Positions 1 through 9,093 of a stretch of DNA of 64,000 nucleotides are shown piece by piece. Location of the stretch: the NCBI GenBank assembly GCA_020199835.1, contig JAIVJV010000011.1, forward strand, positions 124,001-188,000. The letters run 5' to 3'. Position 1 is the stretch's first letter, and each line of letters begins with the position of its first letter. The translations under genes and the position numbers were made by a program. A model generated the notes under the pieces. That model was given only the letters and a program-made list of their open reading frames with translations. It made no database searches and was not told the origin of the DNA. The DNA comes from Acidobacteriota bacterium (GTDB taxonomy: Bacteria > Acidobacteriota > Blastocatellia > Pyrinomonadales > Pyrinomonadaceae).

Positions 1-118
1 CTCAAAAGCGCCTCGACCTGGCGGCTGAGGACCGCACTATTCAGGGGTACACTGATGGCACGTTTTGGGAGAGAAACACCTTTTCCAAACAGGCTCGAAA
101 ACGCAACTAACGCTCGGC

Positions 119-148
119 TTGACGTGTCTAACCACCGGCACCTATCAT
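119..148 (+). promoter_or_regulatory. candidate sigma-70 promoter for rpmE
   Basis: A TTGACG box (119-124) is followed after 18 bp by TATCAT (143-148), about 60 bp before the rpmE start. Boxes and spacing fit a housekeeping promoter. The first ~118 bases upstream show no recognisable gene end. Confidence 0.45.
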
Positions 149-210
149 GTCTTGTTTGAAAACGCAGCCCCTGCGGTTGCCTAAAGAGTCGATCGAAGAG
201 TAAAAGAGTA

Positions 211-441
211 ATGAAACCTGGAATTCACCCGGAATACGTAGAAATCACCGTTAGCTGTGCTTGCGGAGAGACTTTTAAAACGCGCTCCACTAAAAAAGGC
301 GACCTGCACGTCGAAATCTGTTCCGCTTGCCACCCATTCTTTACCGGCAAGCAGAAACTCGTCGACACCGCGGGACGCGTGGATCGCTTCAACAAACGCT
401 ACGGCAAGAAACCGGCAGAAGAAACTGCCGCTGCGAAATAA
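211..441 (+). CDS. rpmE: 50S ribosomal protein L31 (zinc-type)
   Basis: This 76-residue protein has the length and N-terminus of bacterial L31, which sits on the central protuberance of the 50S subunit and bridges to the 30S. Four cysteines (a CxC pair near residues 16-18 and a CxxC pair near 37-40) form the zinc site, so this is the zinc-containing paralogue and not the YkgM type. The conserved FFTGKQ and [10 protein letters not shown] segments follow, then a short Ala/Glu-rich tail. It heads the common rpmE-DUF1385-prfA arrangement. The ribosome binding site is weak (AAAGAG). Confidence 0.96.
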   Translation: MKPGIHPEYVEITVSCACGETFKTRSTKKGDLHVEICSACHPFFTGKQKLVDTAGRVDRFNKRYGKKPAEETAAAK

Positions 442-490
442 CCCCTGATTGATGGGTTTACGCAACCAACATTAGCAACCACATTCGAAC

Positions 491-566
491 GCCGGCGTGA
501 TTGGTCGGTCGCTCCTCGTCGTGCAGATAAAGCACGAGCGACCTTCCCAACCATAGCCGGCCTTTT
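491..566 (+). terminator. composite hairpin, candidate terminator between rpmE and the DUF1385 gene
   Basis: An outer stem (GCCGGC at 491-496 pairing with GCCGGC at 556-561) encloses an inner bulged hairpin (GGTCGCTC at 507 pairing with GAGCGACC ending at 543) and is followed by CTTTT. It could be a rho-independent terminator or a leader structure for the next gene. The T-run is short. Confidence 0.4.
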
Positions 567-580
567 CGTATCCTAAAATT

Positions 581-1780
581 ATGAGTACACCAGAACGAGA
601 TCTCATCGTCGGCGGCCAGGCCGTTATCGAAGGTGTCATGATGCGCACGCCAAACGCCTACGCGATCGCCGTGCGCAAGCCTGACGGCACGATTGTCAAC
701 ACTGCCGCGCGTCTGCCGAAATGGAGCGACAAGTATCCGATACTAAAGCTGCCGGTGCTGCGCGGCGGCGCGGTTCTCGTTCAATCGATGGGCCTCGGGA
801 TCAAGGCGCTCAACTACTCCGCCAACGAAGCCTTTGTAGAGATCGAAGACGCCAGGACGGAAAACGTGAAAGTAGCGCTCTCGCCCGCAGTGATCGAAGG
901 CGAAGGCGACTTCGCGGGATTGACTGGCGCCGTGCCCGGTCTGATTCCCGTGCCGACGCAGAAACGCTCGCGTGACGAACTCAAGAAAGGGACGACCGCG
1001 GCGGCTGCGGGATCGATCGTCTTCGCGTTGATCTTTAACATCCTGCTCTTCGTTGCCGCGCCGTTGTTGTTGACGAACGCGTTGTTTATCGCAGCCGGTT
1101 GGGCCGCCGCACCGCAAGCAGTTTCAAGCACAGCGCCTGTTCCGGCCGCGGATGGTTCTCCCACCGTTACGGAAGCAGCGCCGGTTCCGTGGTATGAGAA
1201 CGCGTGGTCCAATGTGCGCTGGTATCTTCATCCGGTGCGGCCTTCAGTCGCGTTCAACCTGATCGACGGCCTTATTCGCATGACGTTTTTCCTGATCATG
1301 ATCGTCACCTTCTCGCTGTTGAAGGACATCAGGCGCGTCTTCGAGTATCACGGCGCGGAACACAAGACAGTATTTACCTGGGAAGCCGGATTGCCGCTCA
1401 CAGTCGAGAACGCGCGGCCGCAGCCACGACAGCATCCGCGTTGCGGCACCAGCTTTCTGATGGTCGTCATGATCGTTGCAATCGTTCTGTTCTCAGTGAT
1501 TAAGTTTGACTCGTTGGTGCTGAACTTTCTCATTCGCCTCGCGCTGATGCCGGTAGTCGCGGGCATTTCGTACGAGATCATTCGCTTGTCGGCAAAGAAA
1601 GAAAGCAGTTGGATCTTCAAAATGATGACGCGTCCCGGTGTGTGGCTGCAAAACATCACCACGCAGGAGCCCGACGATCAGCAGCTCGAAGTAGCGATCG
1701 AAGCTTTGAAGGAGTCGCTCAAACTGGAGCCCAAATTGGAGTTGCAGCCAGGCGAACCATTGCCGGCGCCCTTATCGTGA
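581..1780 (+). CDS. DUF1385 family membrane protein
   Basis: A 399-residue protein starting with the DUF1385 signature ([12 protein letters not shown] near residues 11-22). A soluble stretch is followed by hydrophobic segments near 142-172, 228-250, 288-310 and 320-335, so it is probably an inner-membrane protein. The conserved YHGAEHKT motif near 258 and a CGTSF motif near 287 are family hallmarks. A low-complexity Ala/Pro insert near residues 180-200 makes it longer than typical ~300-residue members. The biochemical role of the family is not established. It lies 7 bp before prfA, an arrangement common in many bacteria, and is probably cotranscribed with it. Confidence 0.9.
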   Translation: MSTPERDLIVGGQAVIEGVMMRTPNAYAIAVRKPDGTIVNTAARLPKWSDKYPILKLPVLRGGAVLVQSMGLGIKALNYSANEAFVEIEDARTENVKVALSPAVIEGEGDFAGLTGAVPGLIPVPTQKRSRDELKKGTTAAAAGSIVFALIFNILLFVAAPLLLTNALFIAAGWAAAPQAVSSTAPVPAADGSPTVTEAAPVPWYENAWSNVRWYLHPVRPSVAFNLIDGLIRMTFFLIMIVTFSLLKDIRRVFEYHGAEHKTVFTWEAGLPLTVENARPQPRQHPRCGTSFLMVVMIVAIVLFSVIKFDSLVLNFLIRLALMPVVAGISYEIIRLSAKKESSWIFKMMTRPGVWLQNITTQEPDDQQLEVAIEALKESLKLEPKLELQPGEPLPAPLS

Positions 1781-1787
1781 GGTTTTC

Positions 1788-2864
1788 ATGTTAGAAAAAC
1801 TCGATCAGATTGTTAGCCGTTACGAAGAGTTGACGCAGGAGTTGTCGTCGCCGGAGCTGATTTCCAATCCTTCGGCTTACGGCAAGGCCGCGAAACAGCA
1901 TCGCAACCTCGAAGAAGTTGTTAAGAAGTACCAGGCGTGGAAAGGGTTGAAAGCGGAACTCGCCGGCGCGCGCGAGTTATACGATACGTCTGACGATGAA
2001 GAGATGCGCGAGATGGCGCGGCTCGAACTCGAAACCCTGCAAGCGCAACTCGAAGAGACGGACCAGCAACTCAAGCTGCTGCTTGTTCCGAGCGATCCTA
2101 ACGACGAGAAGAACGTGATTCTGGAAATCCGCGCCGGCACCGGCGGCGATGAAGCGACGTTGTTTGCCGCCGAGATGGTGCGCATGTACTCGCGGTATGC
2201 GGAAAAACAGCGCTGGCGTTTCGAAGTTCTCGAAGCTTCTGAGTCAGGCATCGGCGGTCTTAAAGAAGGGATCGTGCTGATCGAAGGCAACAAGGTTTAC
2301 TCGAAACTCAAACACGAGTCGGGCGTGCATCGCGTTCAGCGCGTGCCGCAAACCGAGGCAAGCGGAAGAATCCATACTTCAGCAATTACCGTTGCGGTGC
2401 TGCCTGAAGCCGAAGAGGTCGATGTGAAGATCGACCCGAAGGATTTGCGTATCGATACGTTCTGCTCGTCTGGTCCAGGTGGACAGTCAGTCAACACGAC
2501 GTACTCCGCGGTGCGACTCACGCACTTGCCGACAGGCGTCGTTGTTTCCATGCAGGACGAGAAGTCGCAGATTAAGAATCGCGAAAAAGCGATGCGCGTG
2601 CTGCGCGCGCGTCTTCAGGAACTCGAAGAACAGAAGCAACACGAAGCGCAAGCCAGCGAACGCCGCTCGATGGTCGGTTCCGGCGATCGCTCCGAGAAAA
2701 TTCGCACGTACAACTTCAAGGAAAACCGGGTCTCCGATCACCGCATCGGCCTGACGATTCATCAACTTGATCTGGTCATGGAAGGCAACCTCGATCCTTT
2801 CATCGACGCCCTCGTCGCCCACTATCAAGCGGAGAAGTTGAAGGCAGAAGCCGTCGCGGCTTAG
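1788..2864 (+). CDS. prfA: peptide chain release factor 1
   Basis: RF1 reads UAA and UAG stop codons and triggers peptidyl-tRNA hydrolysis. At 358 residues it is standard length. It has the codon-recognition PxT tripeptide (VPQTEASG, near 187-190) and the universal GGQ catalytic motif (SGPGGQSVN, near 230) whose Gln is normally methylated. The PxT form, not SPF, identifies RF1 over RF2, and no frameshift is present. A GAGG site sits just upstream of ATG 1788. Confidence 0.97.
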   Translation: MLEKLDQIVSRYEELTQELSSPELISNPSAYGKAAKQHRNLEEVVKKYQAWKGLKAELAGARELYDTSDDEEMREMARLELETLQAQLEETDQQLKLLLVPSDPNDEKNVILEIRAGTGGDEATLFAAEMVRMYSRYAEKQRWRFEVLEASESGIGGLKEGIVLIEGNKVYSKLKHESGVHRVQRVPQTEASGRIHTSAITVAVLPEAEEVDVKIDPKDLRIDTFCSSGPGGQSVNTTYSAVRLTHLPTGVVVSMQDEKSQIKNREKAMRVLRARLQELEEQKQHEAQASERRSMVGSGDRSEKIRTYNFKENRVSDHRIGLTIHQLDLVMEGNLDPFIDALVAHYQAEKLKAEAVAA

Positions 2865-2875
2865 ATAGTCGTACT

Positions 2876-3040
2876 TTGTTTGTTTACTTTGTACTTAGAC
2901 TTTGTTCTTTGTACTTTGTTCTTAGCACTTGTTCGCTGCTGCGGCTCGTCCGGTAAGCCCAACTGACTAAGTGCTAAGTACAAGTACCAGTGCTAAGGAC
3001 GAAGCACCTAACTACAAAGTGCGACGTACAAAGCACCAAG
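2876..3040. repeat. degenerate ACTTTGT/ACAAAGT repeat field in inverted arrangement
   Basis: The left half (2876-2930) is built from loosely tandem units of the ACTTTGT/CTTAGTAC kind. The right half (2969-3038) holds their complement (AAGTGCTAAG, TACAAAG). A unique ~38-bp spacer lies between, so the whole could fold as a long imperfect hairpin. It fills the gap between prfA and the phosphatase gene and runs almost to the latter's start codon. No spacer periodicity of a CRISPR type is seen. Confidence 0.75.
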
Positions 3041-3049
3041 CTCAAACGA

Positions 3050-3685
3050 ATGCCCCACTCGACGACTCACGTCCTTCTCATTCGCCACGGCCAATCAGAA
3101 GGAAACGCCGCACGCCTCTTCGGCGGTCACACGGCCACGCCCCTGTCACCGCGCGGACGCCGGCAGGCACAAGCCACTGCACGCGCGCTCCAGTCTGAAG
3201 AGTTAACCGCCATCTACTCGAGCGATCTCACGCGCGCAGTTGAAACCGCGCAACCACTCGCCAATCTAACCGGACTCACGGTCAATGCCACCACGGCTTT
3301 TCGCGAACGCAGCGTCGGCGTGATGGAAGGACTGACGTTCGAAGCCGCCGCGCAACAACATCCGGAACAGTACGCGGCCTTGCTGCAACGTGATTTCGAA
3401 CACGTGTTAACCGGAGGCGAGAGTTATCGGCAACTACTCGATCGCGCGGTACAAAAACTCGATGAGATCATCGCGGAAAACCAGGGCGGAAAGATCGCAG
3501 TCTTCAGTCACACCGGAACGATCTGCATTCTGGCGTTGCATTTAATGGGCGCACTCGACGCGCCGGAGTTGAAGCCGGTGTGGATCTCGAGTGCGAATTG
3601 CGGCGTTACGAGGATCGAACTGCGCGACGACGGCTTCGTGCGCGTGTTGAACGTCAACGACACGCGTCATCTCTCAGGGACGTAG
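3050..3685 (+). CDS. histidine phosphatase family protein (phosphoglycerate-mutase-like)
   Basis: A 211-residue cytoplasmic protein of the histidine phosphatase superfamily. The catalytic RHG motif (LLIRHGQSEGN) is near residues 11-20, a second arginine region follows (SSDLTRAVETAQ), and the second catalytic His is in VFSHTGTI near 153. Likely substrates are small phosphoesters such as alpha-ribazole phosphate or phosphoglycerate-type compounds; the sequence does not decide. I take ATG 3050 because the RHG motif follows at family-typical distance and upstream codons lie in the repeat field. No Shine-Dalgarno is visible. Its end overlaps the convergent anti-sigma gene by 19 bp. Confidence 0.88.
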   Translation: MPHSTTHVLLIRHGQSEGNAARLFGGHTATPLSPRGRRQAQATARALQSEELTAIYSSDLTRAVETAQPLANLTGLTVNATTAFRERSVGVMEGLTFEAAAQQHPEQYAALLQRDFEHVLTGGESYRQLLDRAVQKLDEIIAENQGGKIAVFSHTGTICILALHLMGALDAPELKPVWISSANCGVTRIELRDDGFVRVLNVNDTRHLSGT

Positions 3686-4851
3686 GGCTTCTTCAGAGGC
3701 ACGAGAGACTTCTTCAGCAACCCCTTCTTGTCTCCGATTCCGATCGGGTTCCAATGCGCTTCCAGCACAGACTTCCACCGCGCGAGCATGAAGTTATTGA
3801 GTTGCAGAACACCTTCACGTGTCACATCGGGCGGAGGCGCGACGAAACCGGCGAGCTTGTCGTAGACGAGCGCGCGATCGTCGTGGGGCACGCGCGCTAA
3901 CAGGTGCCACAACGTCAACGTGTCGCGCCAACGTGCTTCGTTCAAAAGCGCGTTCAAGGCCTGCTTTCCAGCGGCGGAGTTCTGTTGGAGGTCGATCTCT
4001 TTCAGGGCGGATTGGAATGACTTCGAGGCGTCTTCAAAGTACGGCGTGCCTGGTCCAACTCCGGGTCGCGTTTCGCACGCAGCGCCCGCCGGCACGATCG
4101 ATTCACGTTCTTTTAACTGCAACGCCACCCAACCCGAAGTGACACGCAGACGCCCGGCGCCATGATCGTCAACTTCAAGCGTGTAGGCACAACCGAGATC
4201 AGCCGCAACGGCCGATGGCGTGTCAACGAAGAACAGCCGCGGCGGCGCCCAGATCATCGCACTCATCTTGCCCCGCTCGAGTTCGAGCCGATGCTCCGTC
4301 GGAGCGGTTTCCAACAATCGCACGCGCGTGTTTTCGTCGATATCAACCGTCCCGATCGAACTCACGGCAATCTGCGCGCGCGAACTGCCGTCCGTTTCCA
4401 ACCATTCACCAATACCTAGCCGGCCGGTCGTTCCGATTTGTTGACTGCCAATCCGCGGGGCGCCATCGAGTCGTTGCACCTGCCACCACTGTTGTGCGAA
4501 TTGGTTCGACAAATGGTTTTGAGATGTTTTTTCCCAAAGGCGCCACAAACCCAAACCCGCTACGACAACCAGCGCCACTGCGACTGCGACTAGCCGCGGT
4601 CGCCACGCTCTTCTGCTTACGTCGACCCGTCGCTCTTCACCCAAACGCGCTTCAATTCCCTTCCACAAAGACTCCGGCGCTTCGAGTTGCGGCAACTGCT
4701 CCGCGAACTTAATCCCCTGCTTGATCTCTTCAAACTCCCCGCGACACTTCGCACACGCAATGATGTGCTCCGCAAACTGCCGCGCCGCTTCCGGCGACAA
4801 CTCACCGTGACAGTAAGCTGAAATGTCCTTTGTTACGTGCTTCGAAAACAT
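3667..4851 (-). CDS. anti-sigma factor with zinc-finger and FecR domains
   Basis: A 394-residue membrane protein. The N-terminal anti-sigma zinc finger (HxxxCxxC, residues ~28-36) should hold the ECF sigma factor encoded just upstream. A single membrane helix lies near 86-105. The periplasmic part near 130-260 resembles the FecR domain (residues such as IGEWLETDGSSRAQI and LERGKMSAMIW), then a helical C-terminus. It lies 27 bp downstream of the sigma gene, so the two form a sensor pair. The inducing signal cannot be read from sequence. Confidence 0.85.
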   Translation of the reverse strand: MFSKHVTKDISAYCHGELSPEAARQFAEHIIACAKCRGEFEEIKQGIKFAEQLPQLEAPESLWKGIEARLGEERRVDVSRRAWRPRLVAVAVALVVVAGLGLWRLWEKTSQNHLSNQFAQQWWQVQRLDGAPRIGSQQIGTTGRLGIGEWLETDGSSRAQIAVSSIGTVDIDENTRVRLLETAPTEHRLELERGKMSAMIWAPPRLFFVDTPSAVAADLGCAYTLEVDDHGAGRLRVTSGWVALQLKERESIVPAGAACETRPGVGPGTPYFEDASKSFQSALKEIDLQQNSAAGKQALNALLNEARWRDTLTLWHLLARVPHDDRALVYDKLAGFVAPPPDVTREGVLQLNNFMLARWKSVLEAHWNPIGIGDKKGLLKKSLVPLKKPYVPER

Positions 4852-4878
4852 CTAACACTCCGGTAAAACTCAAACTAA

Positions 4879-5469
4879 CTAGTCGTTCCACGTCGATGCA
4901 TTGTTCAAGTGCGCAAGCCGCTTCGCTAACTGGCTGTGCCCGCGATTTAGTCGAGAGGCAACCGTGCCTTTCGAACAATTCATCACGCTCGCGATCTCTT
5001 CGTAAGACAAACCCTCAATGTACTTCAACAAAATCGGCAAACGAAACTTCGGCTTCAATTCGGCAATTGCTTCACGAACCGCTTCGGCGACTTCGACCCG
5101 CGCAAATTGTTTCTCCTGCGGTTTTCGGTCTCCCGTGTGTTTCATGGCCACGATCTCTCCCCACGGCAACCATCGTTTGCGCCGGCGCCGCTCGTCGATG
5201 CACGCATTCACCACGAGTCGATAAAGCCAGGTGGTGAATTGGGAGTCGCCGCGAAAGTCGCGAATGGCCGTGAACAGCTTCAGAAAGATCTGTTGGGTGA
5301 CGTCGTCGGCGAGCGCACGATCGCCGCCGACGGAATAGACGGCAATGGAGAAAACCTTGTCTTTGTAGGTTTCAAACAGGAGCTGAAAAGCGTCGCGGTC
5401 GCCCTGCTGGCAGGCTTCGATTACGTTTCCGTCGATAGGCTGCTGAACCATCACCGCGCGCTGCTCCAT
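4879..5469 (-). CDS. ECF-type RNA polymerase sigma factor
   Basis: A 196-residue sigma-70 family protein with region 2 (residues ~25-95, including DDVTQQIFLKLF and FTTWLYRLVVNACID) and region 4 (residues ~130-185, with LKYIEGLSYEEIASVMNCSKGTVASRLNRG as the helix-turn-helix area). Regions 1 and 3 are absent, as in ECF factors. The partner anti-sigma gene follows. An alternative start six codons downstream is possible. It probably drives an envelope-stress or nutrient regulon. Confidence 0.93.
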   Translation of the reverse strand: MEQRAVMVQQPIDGNVIEACQQGDRDAFQLLFETYKDKVFSIAVYSVGGDRALADDVTQQIFLKLFTAIRDFRGDSQFTTWLYRLVVNACIDERRRRKRWLPWGEIVAMKHTGDRKPQEKQFARVEVAEAVREAIAELKPKFRLPILLKYIEGLSYEEIASVMNCSKGTVASRLNRGHSQLAKRLAHLNNASTWND

Positions 5470-5518
5470 GAGTTCACCCGTCGAGACTTAGACGTGGCGG
5501 CAGTTGGCTTTCTTCCAC

Positions 5519-5554
5519 AAAAAAAGGGGAAAACGGATGAATTCCGTTTCCCCC
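5519..5554 (-). terminator. rho-independent terminator of the glycine-zipper gene
   Basis: On the minus strand a 12-bp stem with one mismatch (arms 5543-5554 and 5526-5537, 5-base loop) is followed by a run of seven T. It lies 29 bp past the stop of the 5583-6221 gene. Confidence 0.8.
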
Positions 5555-5582
5555 CTGCAGTAAGTGTCTCTAGTTGTTGTAA

Positions 5583-6221
5583 CTAGCGCGTCACGTGGAC
5601 GAGCATCTCCGTTCCGGATTCGATCTTCAGTTCCTTGCTGCCTTTGATCGCGAGGGAGCCGGCGCCGCCCGCGCCGCCAACGATCAAACCGATCGCCGCG
5701 CCTTTGCCGCCGCCCGCAATGCCACCGACGATAGCGCCGACCGTGGCGCCGATGCCCGCACGCTTGACGGTCTGATTAGTCCGGCTGCCGGATTCGACGC
5801 CGCCTTCGTCGTCAGCACGTCCGGAATCGTCGCCATAAACGCGCGTCACATAGCCGTGCAACACACCGCGTCGCCCGTCGCGCAATTCGATGGAGTCAAA
5901 AGCGAGATTCATGCTCGTTCGGCCCTTGATCTTGCCCGACTTGTTAATCGAACTGATGTGACCGGTGATTCTGGCTTCATCGAAGCGGCTGGGATCGATC
6001 ACGGTCGCGGTGAAACGATCGCCGATGCGCGAGTCTTTAGTTGAGAGCGTGTCGTTGATTCGGACCTTAAGATCAGTGCCAACCGGGACCAGCGGCACGA
6101 CTCTCCGCGTTGTGGTACGTCTCTTGGCGGTGGGTCTTGTTTGCGCACTAACGCAAACTGAACTACCCAGGAGCGCCGCGATCGTTACGAGAGCCATCAA
6201 GGAAAACTGATACTTCTTCAT
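5583..6221 (-). CDS. exported glycine-zipper protein
   Basis: A 212-residue protein with a signal peptide (MKKYQFSLMALVTIAALLG, cleavage near VSAQ), a basic linker, a beta-rich domain (~40-135), and a C-terminal glycine-zipper hairpin (GATVGAIVGGIAGGGKGAAI near 160-180) of the type that inserts in or lines the envelope. Start 6221 was chosen because TTGGAGA precedes it at correct spacing; the longer reading starts inside that ribosome binding site. It has its own terminator. The function is unknown. Confidence 0.8.
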   Translation of the reverse strand: MKKYQFSLMALVTIAALLGSSVCVSAQTRPTAKRRTTTRRVVPLVPVGTDLKVRINDTLSTKDSRIGDRFTATVIDPSRFDEARITGHISSINKSGKIKGRTSMNLAFDSIELRDGRRGVLHGYVTRVYGDDSGRADDEGGVESGSRTNQTVKRAGIGATVGAIVGGIAGGGKGAAIGLIVGGAGGAGSLAIKGSKELKIESGTEMLVHVTR

Positions 6222-6241
6222 AATTGTCTCCAAGTCCGCAG

Positions 6242-6877
6242 TTAAGAAACGTTTCCCGTCAATGCAGTGTCCGCGACCTGAGTCGCCCTGTCGAGCGGGA
6301 GGTCGTCGTCCTCGAATCTTCGCTGCCGGTGCACTGATCCGTCGCTTTCAAAGATGTACGCCGACGGCGCCTCGCGCATGATGATGTCCTGCAAACGCAT
6401 TAGGCCATAGAACAAAGCTTCCGGCCGCGGCGGACAACCGGGAATGTAAACATCCACTGGAATGCAACGATCCACGCCTTGCATAGTCGAGTAAGAGTCG
6501 AATGGACCACCCGTCGAAGCGCACGCGCCCATGGCGATGGCCCACTTCGGTTCGGGCATCTGATCGTAAACGCGGCGCACGACCGGTCCCATCTTTAAGG
6601 TCACCGTGCCCGCAATGATGATCAAGTCACTCTGCCGCGGACTCGGGCGAAACACTCCGGCTCCGAAGCGATCGATATCAAAACGGCCGGCGCCCGCGGC
6701 GATCATCTCAATGGCGCAACACGCGAGACCAAACGTCATCGGCCACAACGCCGACTTGCGCGCCCAGTTAACTACGGGCGCAGCAATGTCGACCGTCCTC
6801 GCGCCGACGGATCGTCGAATCGAGTTCATGATCGAATCGACTCTCGTGAGAACAAACCCTTCTTCGTGTTCAGCCAT
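6242..6877 (-). CDS. nuoB: NADH-quinone oxidoreductase subunit B
   Basis: NuoB carries iron-sulfur cluster N2, the last electron carrier before quinone in complex I. The tandem cysteines (ACCAIEM, near 52-53), the GACASTGG cysteine (near 118) and the [10 protein letters not shown] cysteine (near 148) supply the four ligands. Length (211) is normal with a short C-terminal extension. nuoA lies 3 bp upstream. The usual nuoC does not follow; the next gene is unrelated. Confidence 0.96.
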   Translation of the reverse strand: MAEHEEGFVLTRVDSIMNSIRRSVGARTVDIAAPVVNWARKSALWPMTFGLACCAIEMIAAGAGRFDIDRFGAGVFRPSPRQSDLIIIAGTVTLKMGPVVRRVYDQMPEPKWAIAMGACASTGGPFDSYSTMQGVDRCIPVDVYIPGCPPRPEALFYGLMRLQDIIMREAPSAYIFESDGSVHRQRRFEDDDLPLDRATQVADTALTGNVS

Positions 6878-6880
6878 AGA

Positions 6881-7300
6881 TTAAGCCCATTCGAGTGCGC
6901 CCTTGCGCCAGGCGTAGTAGTAACCGACCACCAGAATCCCGATGAAGACAAACATTTCAATCAGGGCAAACGTCGTAAAGGAGAAGTCCTCGCCCATGAA
7001 GATAATGGCCCACGGCAGCAGGAAGATCGTTTCGACGTCGAAAATCAGAAAGAGCATAGCGACGATGTAGTAGCGCACGGTGAATCGCTCGTGCGCTTCG
7101 GTCGTCGGGTCGATGCCGCACTCGTAAGGGCGCATCTTGCCCTTGTGATAGTTGATGGGCCGCAGGAAACGCCCGAGGATGATCGGCAGCACAGGAAAGA
7201 TCACAGCTACACCGAAAAAGATCATGACCGGCCAGTAAGCTGTAATCGGGCTGCCGACAGTCGGCGCTGTTGTGGTCGTTACCGCCTGAAGAAGCATCAT
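6881..7300 (-). CDS. nuoA: NADH-quinone oxidoreductase subunit A
   Basis: A 139-residue membrane subunit of complex I with three hydrophobic helices (near residues 22-42, 80-102 and 108-130). The conserved KMRPYECGIDP loop and FDVETIFLLPWA motif identify NuoA. The reading frame is open further upstream to 7351, but the paired ATG codons at 7295-7300 give the family-typical length. The ribosome binding site is weak. Confidence 0.93.
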   Translation of the reverse strand: MMLLQAVTTTTAPTVGSPITAYWPVMIFFGVAVIFPVLPIILGRFLRPINYHKGKMRPYECGIDPTTEAHERFTVRYYIVAMLFLIFDVETIFLLPWAIIFMGEDFSFTTFALIEMFVFIGILVVGYYYAWRKGALEWA

Positions 7301-7375
7301 TCCGGTCGAGATTCTAACAGAGGGAAGAGCCTGAGACGTTAAGAACGTCAAAATAGTAAGCGCCGCCCAAGATCC

Positions 7376-7406
7376 TTGTCAACGAGACTTTCTATTCATA
7401 TGAATG
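7376..7406 (+). promoter_or_regulatory. candidate promoter and palindrome upstream of the porin gene
   Basis: TTGTCA (7376-7381) and TATGAA (7399-7404) are 17 bp apart. The -10 side overlaps a perfect 12-bp palindrome ATTCATATGAAT (7394-7405), which could be an operator in this divergent nuoA/porin region. Confidence 0.4.
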
Positions 7407-7507
7407 TAACTTCACAGCAAGGCGGATTTAAGTCGGTAGGCATAAGCTACGACGTCGCGCGGTTCAAACCCAATTTTCGATAAGAAACTTTTTCGAGGAA
7501 CAAGGCC

Positions 7508-9079
7508 ATGAAGCTCTCTTTTTGGTTTGTGGTTTTATTTTTTACTCTATCTTCGGCACACGCCCAGGAGTTGGTAAAAACGGACGTCAAGAGCCCGGAC
7601 GAAGTCGCCGAACGCGTCCGGCTTCTCGAAGCAGAACTCGAACGCCAAAACGCGAAACTCGACCAGTTACAAAAAACGATCGAGCAACAGCAGTCAGCCA
7701 TTCAGGCGCTCCTCGAGAAATTATCCGTTCCTTTATCCGTCAAATCTGCGGCCGCTGAAACTCCCACACCGAACACCGTCGCAGAAACGGAACCCGCACC
7801 CCAAACTCCAACTGTCGAACAGCGAGTCGCGAAGCTCGAAGGCCAAACCCTGCGGATCGGCCCTGTTCGATTCAGCGGCGACTTCCGTCTGCGCTTCGAC
7901 GGCACGTTCCGCTCCGCCACCGAACCACCAGATCCACCACTCGATCACGTTCAAAACGCACGCGGACGTTACCGCCTGCGCCTGAACTTCGACACCGACA
8001 TTCATCCCAACCTGAGTTTCCACGGCCAACTCGCCACCGGCCCGGCAAACAACCACCTTTCCACCAACCAGGACTTCACGTCTTTGGGCGTGCGCGCGCC
8101 GTTCATGTTGAGCGAAGCGTGGGTCGAGTATCGCCCGACGAAATCGATTCAGCTTCAGGGCGGACGCGTTCAAAACGTCTTCGCAGATAACTCCCGCTTC
8201 TTGTTTGACGACGACCTTCGCTTCAACGGCTTCAACGAGCGCTACACACATTCGCTGAAACCCAACAGCGCGCGCGTGAGCAGCATCGAGTTCCGCGCCG
8301 GGCAATACATTCTTTCAACCCCGAACGTCGCGGTGATCCAGCCAAACAGTCCACTCGCACGTGCCGGTGAAATCGTCGGCACCGCTGGTCGATCAGCGAC
8401 CCTCTTCCACCAGGGCTTTTTGGTGAACCAGGCGTTCAACAAGAAATGGAGCAGCCAGGCAGGCGCCGACATTCAGATCTACAACCACCCAAATCAGATC
8501 CAGTTGGCGTCAACCCAGGAAGGTCTCGTGCTGCTGGTCCAACCGGGTATCGGCCTTGCGCTTTCTGGTCCACTGCCCGGAACCGGTAACGCGACGACGA
8601 CTCCGGGCGGCGCAATCTACACCGCGCCAGGATTCCAGGTGGCGCGACTCACCTATCGTCTCAACCACACGGGCTTCACGCGCGGTGACCACGCGTTCCC
8701 GATTTCGTTCAACGTTCAAATGGCGCGTAACGTCGCTACCGGCTTGAACGAACGCGACGCGATGCTCGCAGCGCTTCAAGTTGGAAGGATCACCAAACGC
8801 GGTGACACGGCGTTCCTTTACGTCTTTGCGATCAAAGGCGCAAACTCGATGATCTCGCAGGTGACAGACGACGACCTCGGCACGAACACCGGCGTCAACA
8901 TTCGCACGAACCACTTCCGGTTCGAGTACGGAATCACGCGGAAGGTGATATTTCAGAGCCTGTTCTTCATGCAGCGATCACTGAGTCGCAGCGGGCAGTA
9001 TCCAAACTTCTTCGTACCGCTCGGCGATTTCGCGCCGACGACGTATCGCGTGCAGCAACAGGTGGTATTTAACTTTTAA
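7508..9079 (+). CDS. outer-membrane putative porin
   Basis: A 523-residue exported protein: signal peptide (residues 1-19, cleavage after AHAQ), a coiled-coil segment (~32-75, heptad-like RVRLLEAELERQNAKLDQL), a Pro/Thr-rich linker (~88-105), then a long alternating beta-barrel region starting at RFSGDFRLRFDG and ending in a terminal Phe (VVFNF), the usual barrel-assembly signal. It resembles the 'putative porin' family in which a coiled-coil stalk precedes the barrel. The substrate cannot be predicted. It is a single gene convergent with the J-domain gene (14 bp apart). Confidence 0.82.
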   Translation: MKLSFWFVVLFFTLSSAHAQELVKTDVKSPDEVAERVRLLEAELERQNAKLDQLQKTIEQQQSAIQALLEKLSVPLSVKSAAAETPTPNTVAETEPAPQTPTVEQRVAKLEGQTLRIGPVRFSGDFRLRFDGTFRSATEPPDPPLDHVQNARGRYRLRLNFDTDIHPNLSFHGQLATGPANNHLSTNQDFTSLGVRAPFMLSEAWVEYRPTKSIQLQGGRVQNVFADNSRFLFDDDLRFNGFNERYTHSLKPNSARVSSIEFRAGQYILSTPNVAVIQPNSPLARAGEIVGTAGRSATLFHQGFLVNQAFNKKWSSQAGADIQIYNHPNQIQLASTQEGLVLLVQPGIGLALSGPLPGTGNATTTPGGAIYTAPGFQVARLTYRLNHTGFTRGDHAFPISFNVQMARNVATGLNERDAMLAALQVGRITKRGDTAFLYVFAIKGANSMISQVTDDDLGTNTGVNIRTNHFRFEYGITRKVIFQSLFFMQRSLSRSGQYPNFFVPLGDFAPTTYRVQQQVVFNF

Positions 9080-9093
9080 TGAAGCGCGCGGAG

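Noticed and set aside
2876..3040. possible CRISPR array
   Set aside because: The units are ~7 bases, degenerate and contiguous, without regular spacers or cas genes.
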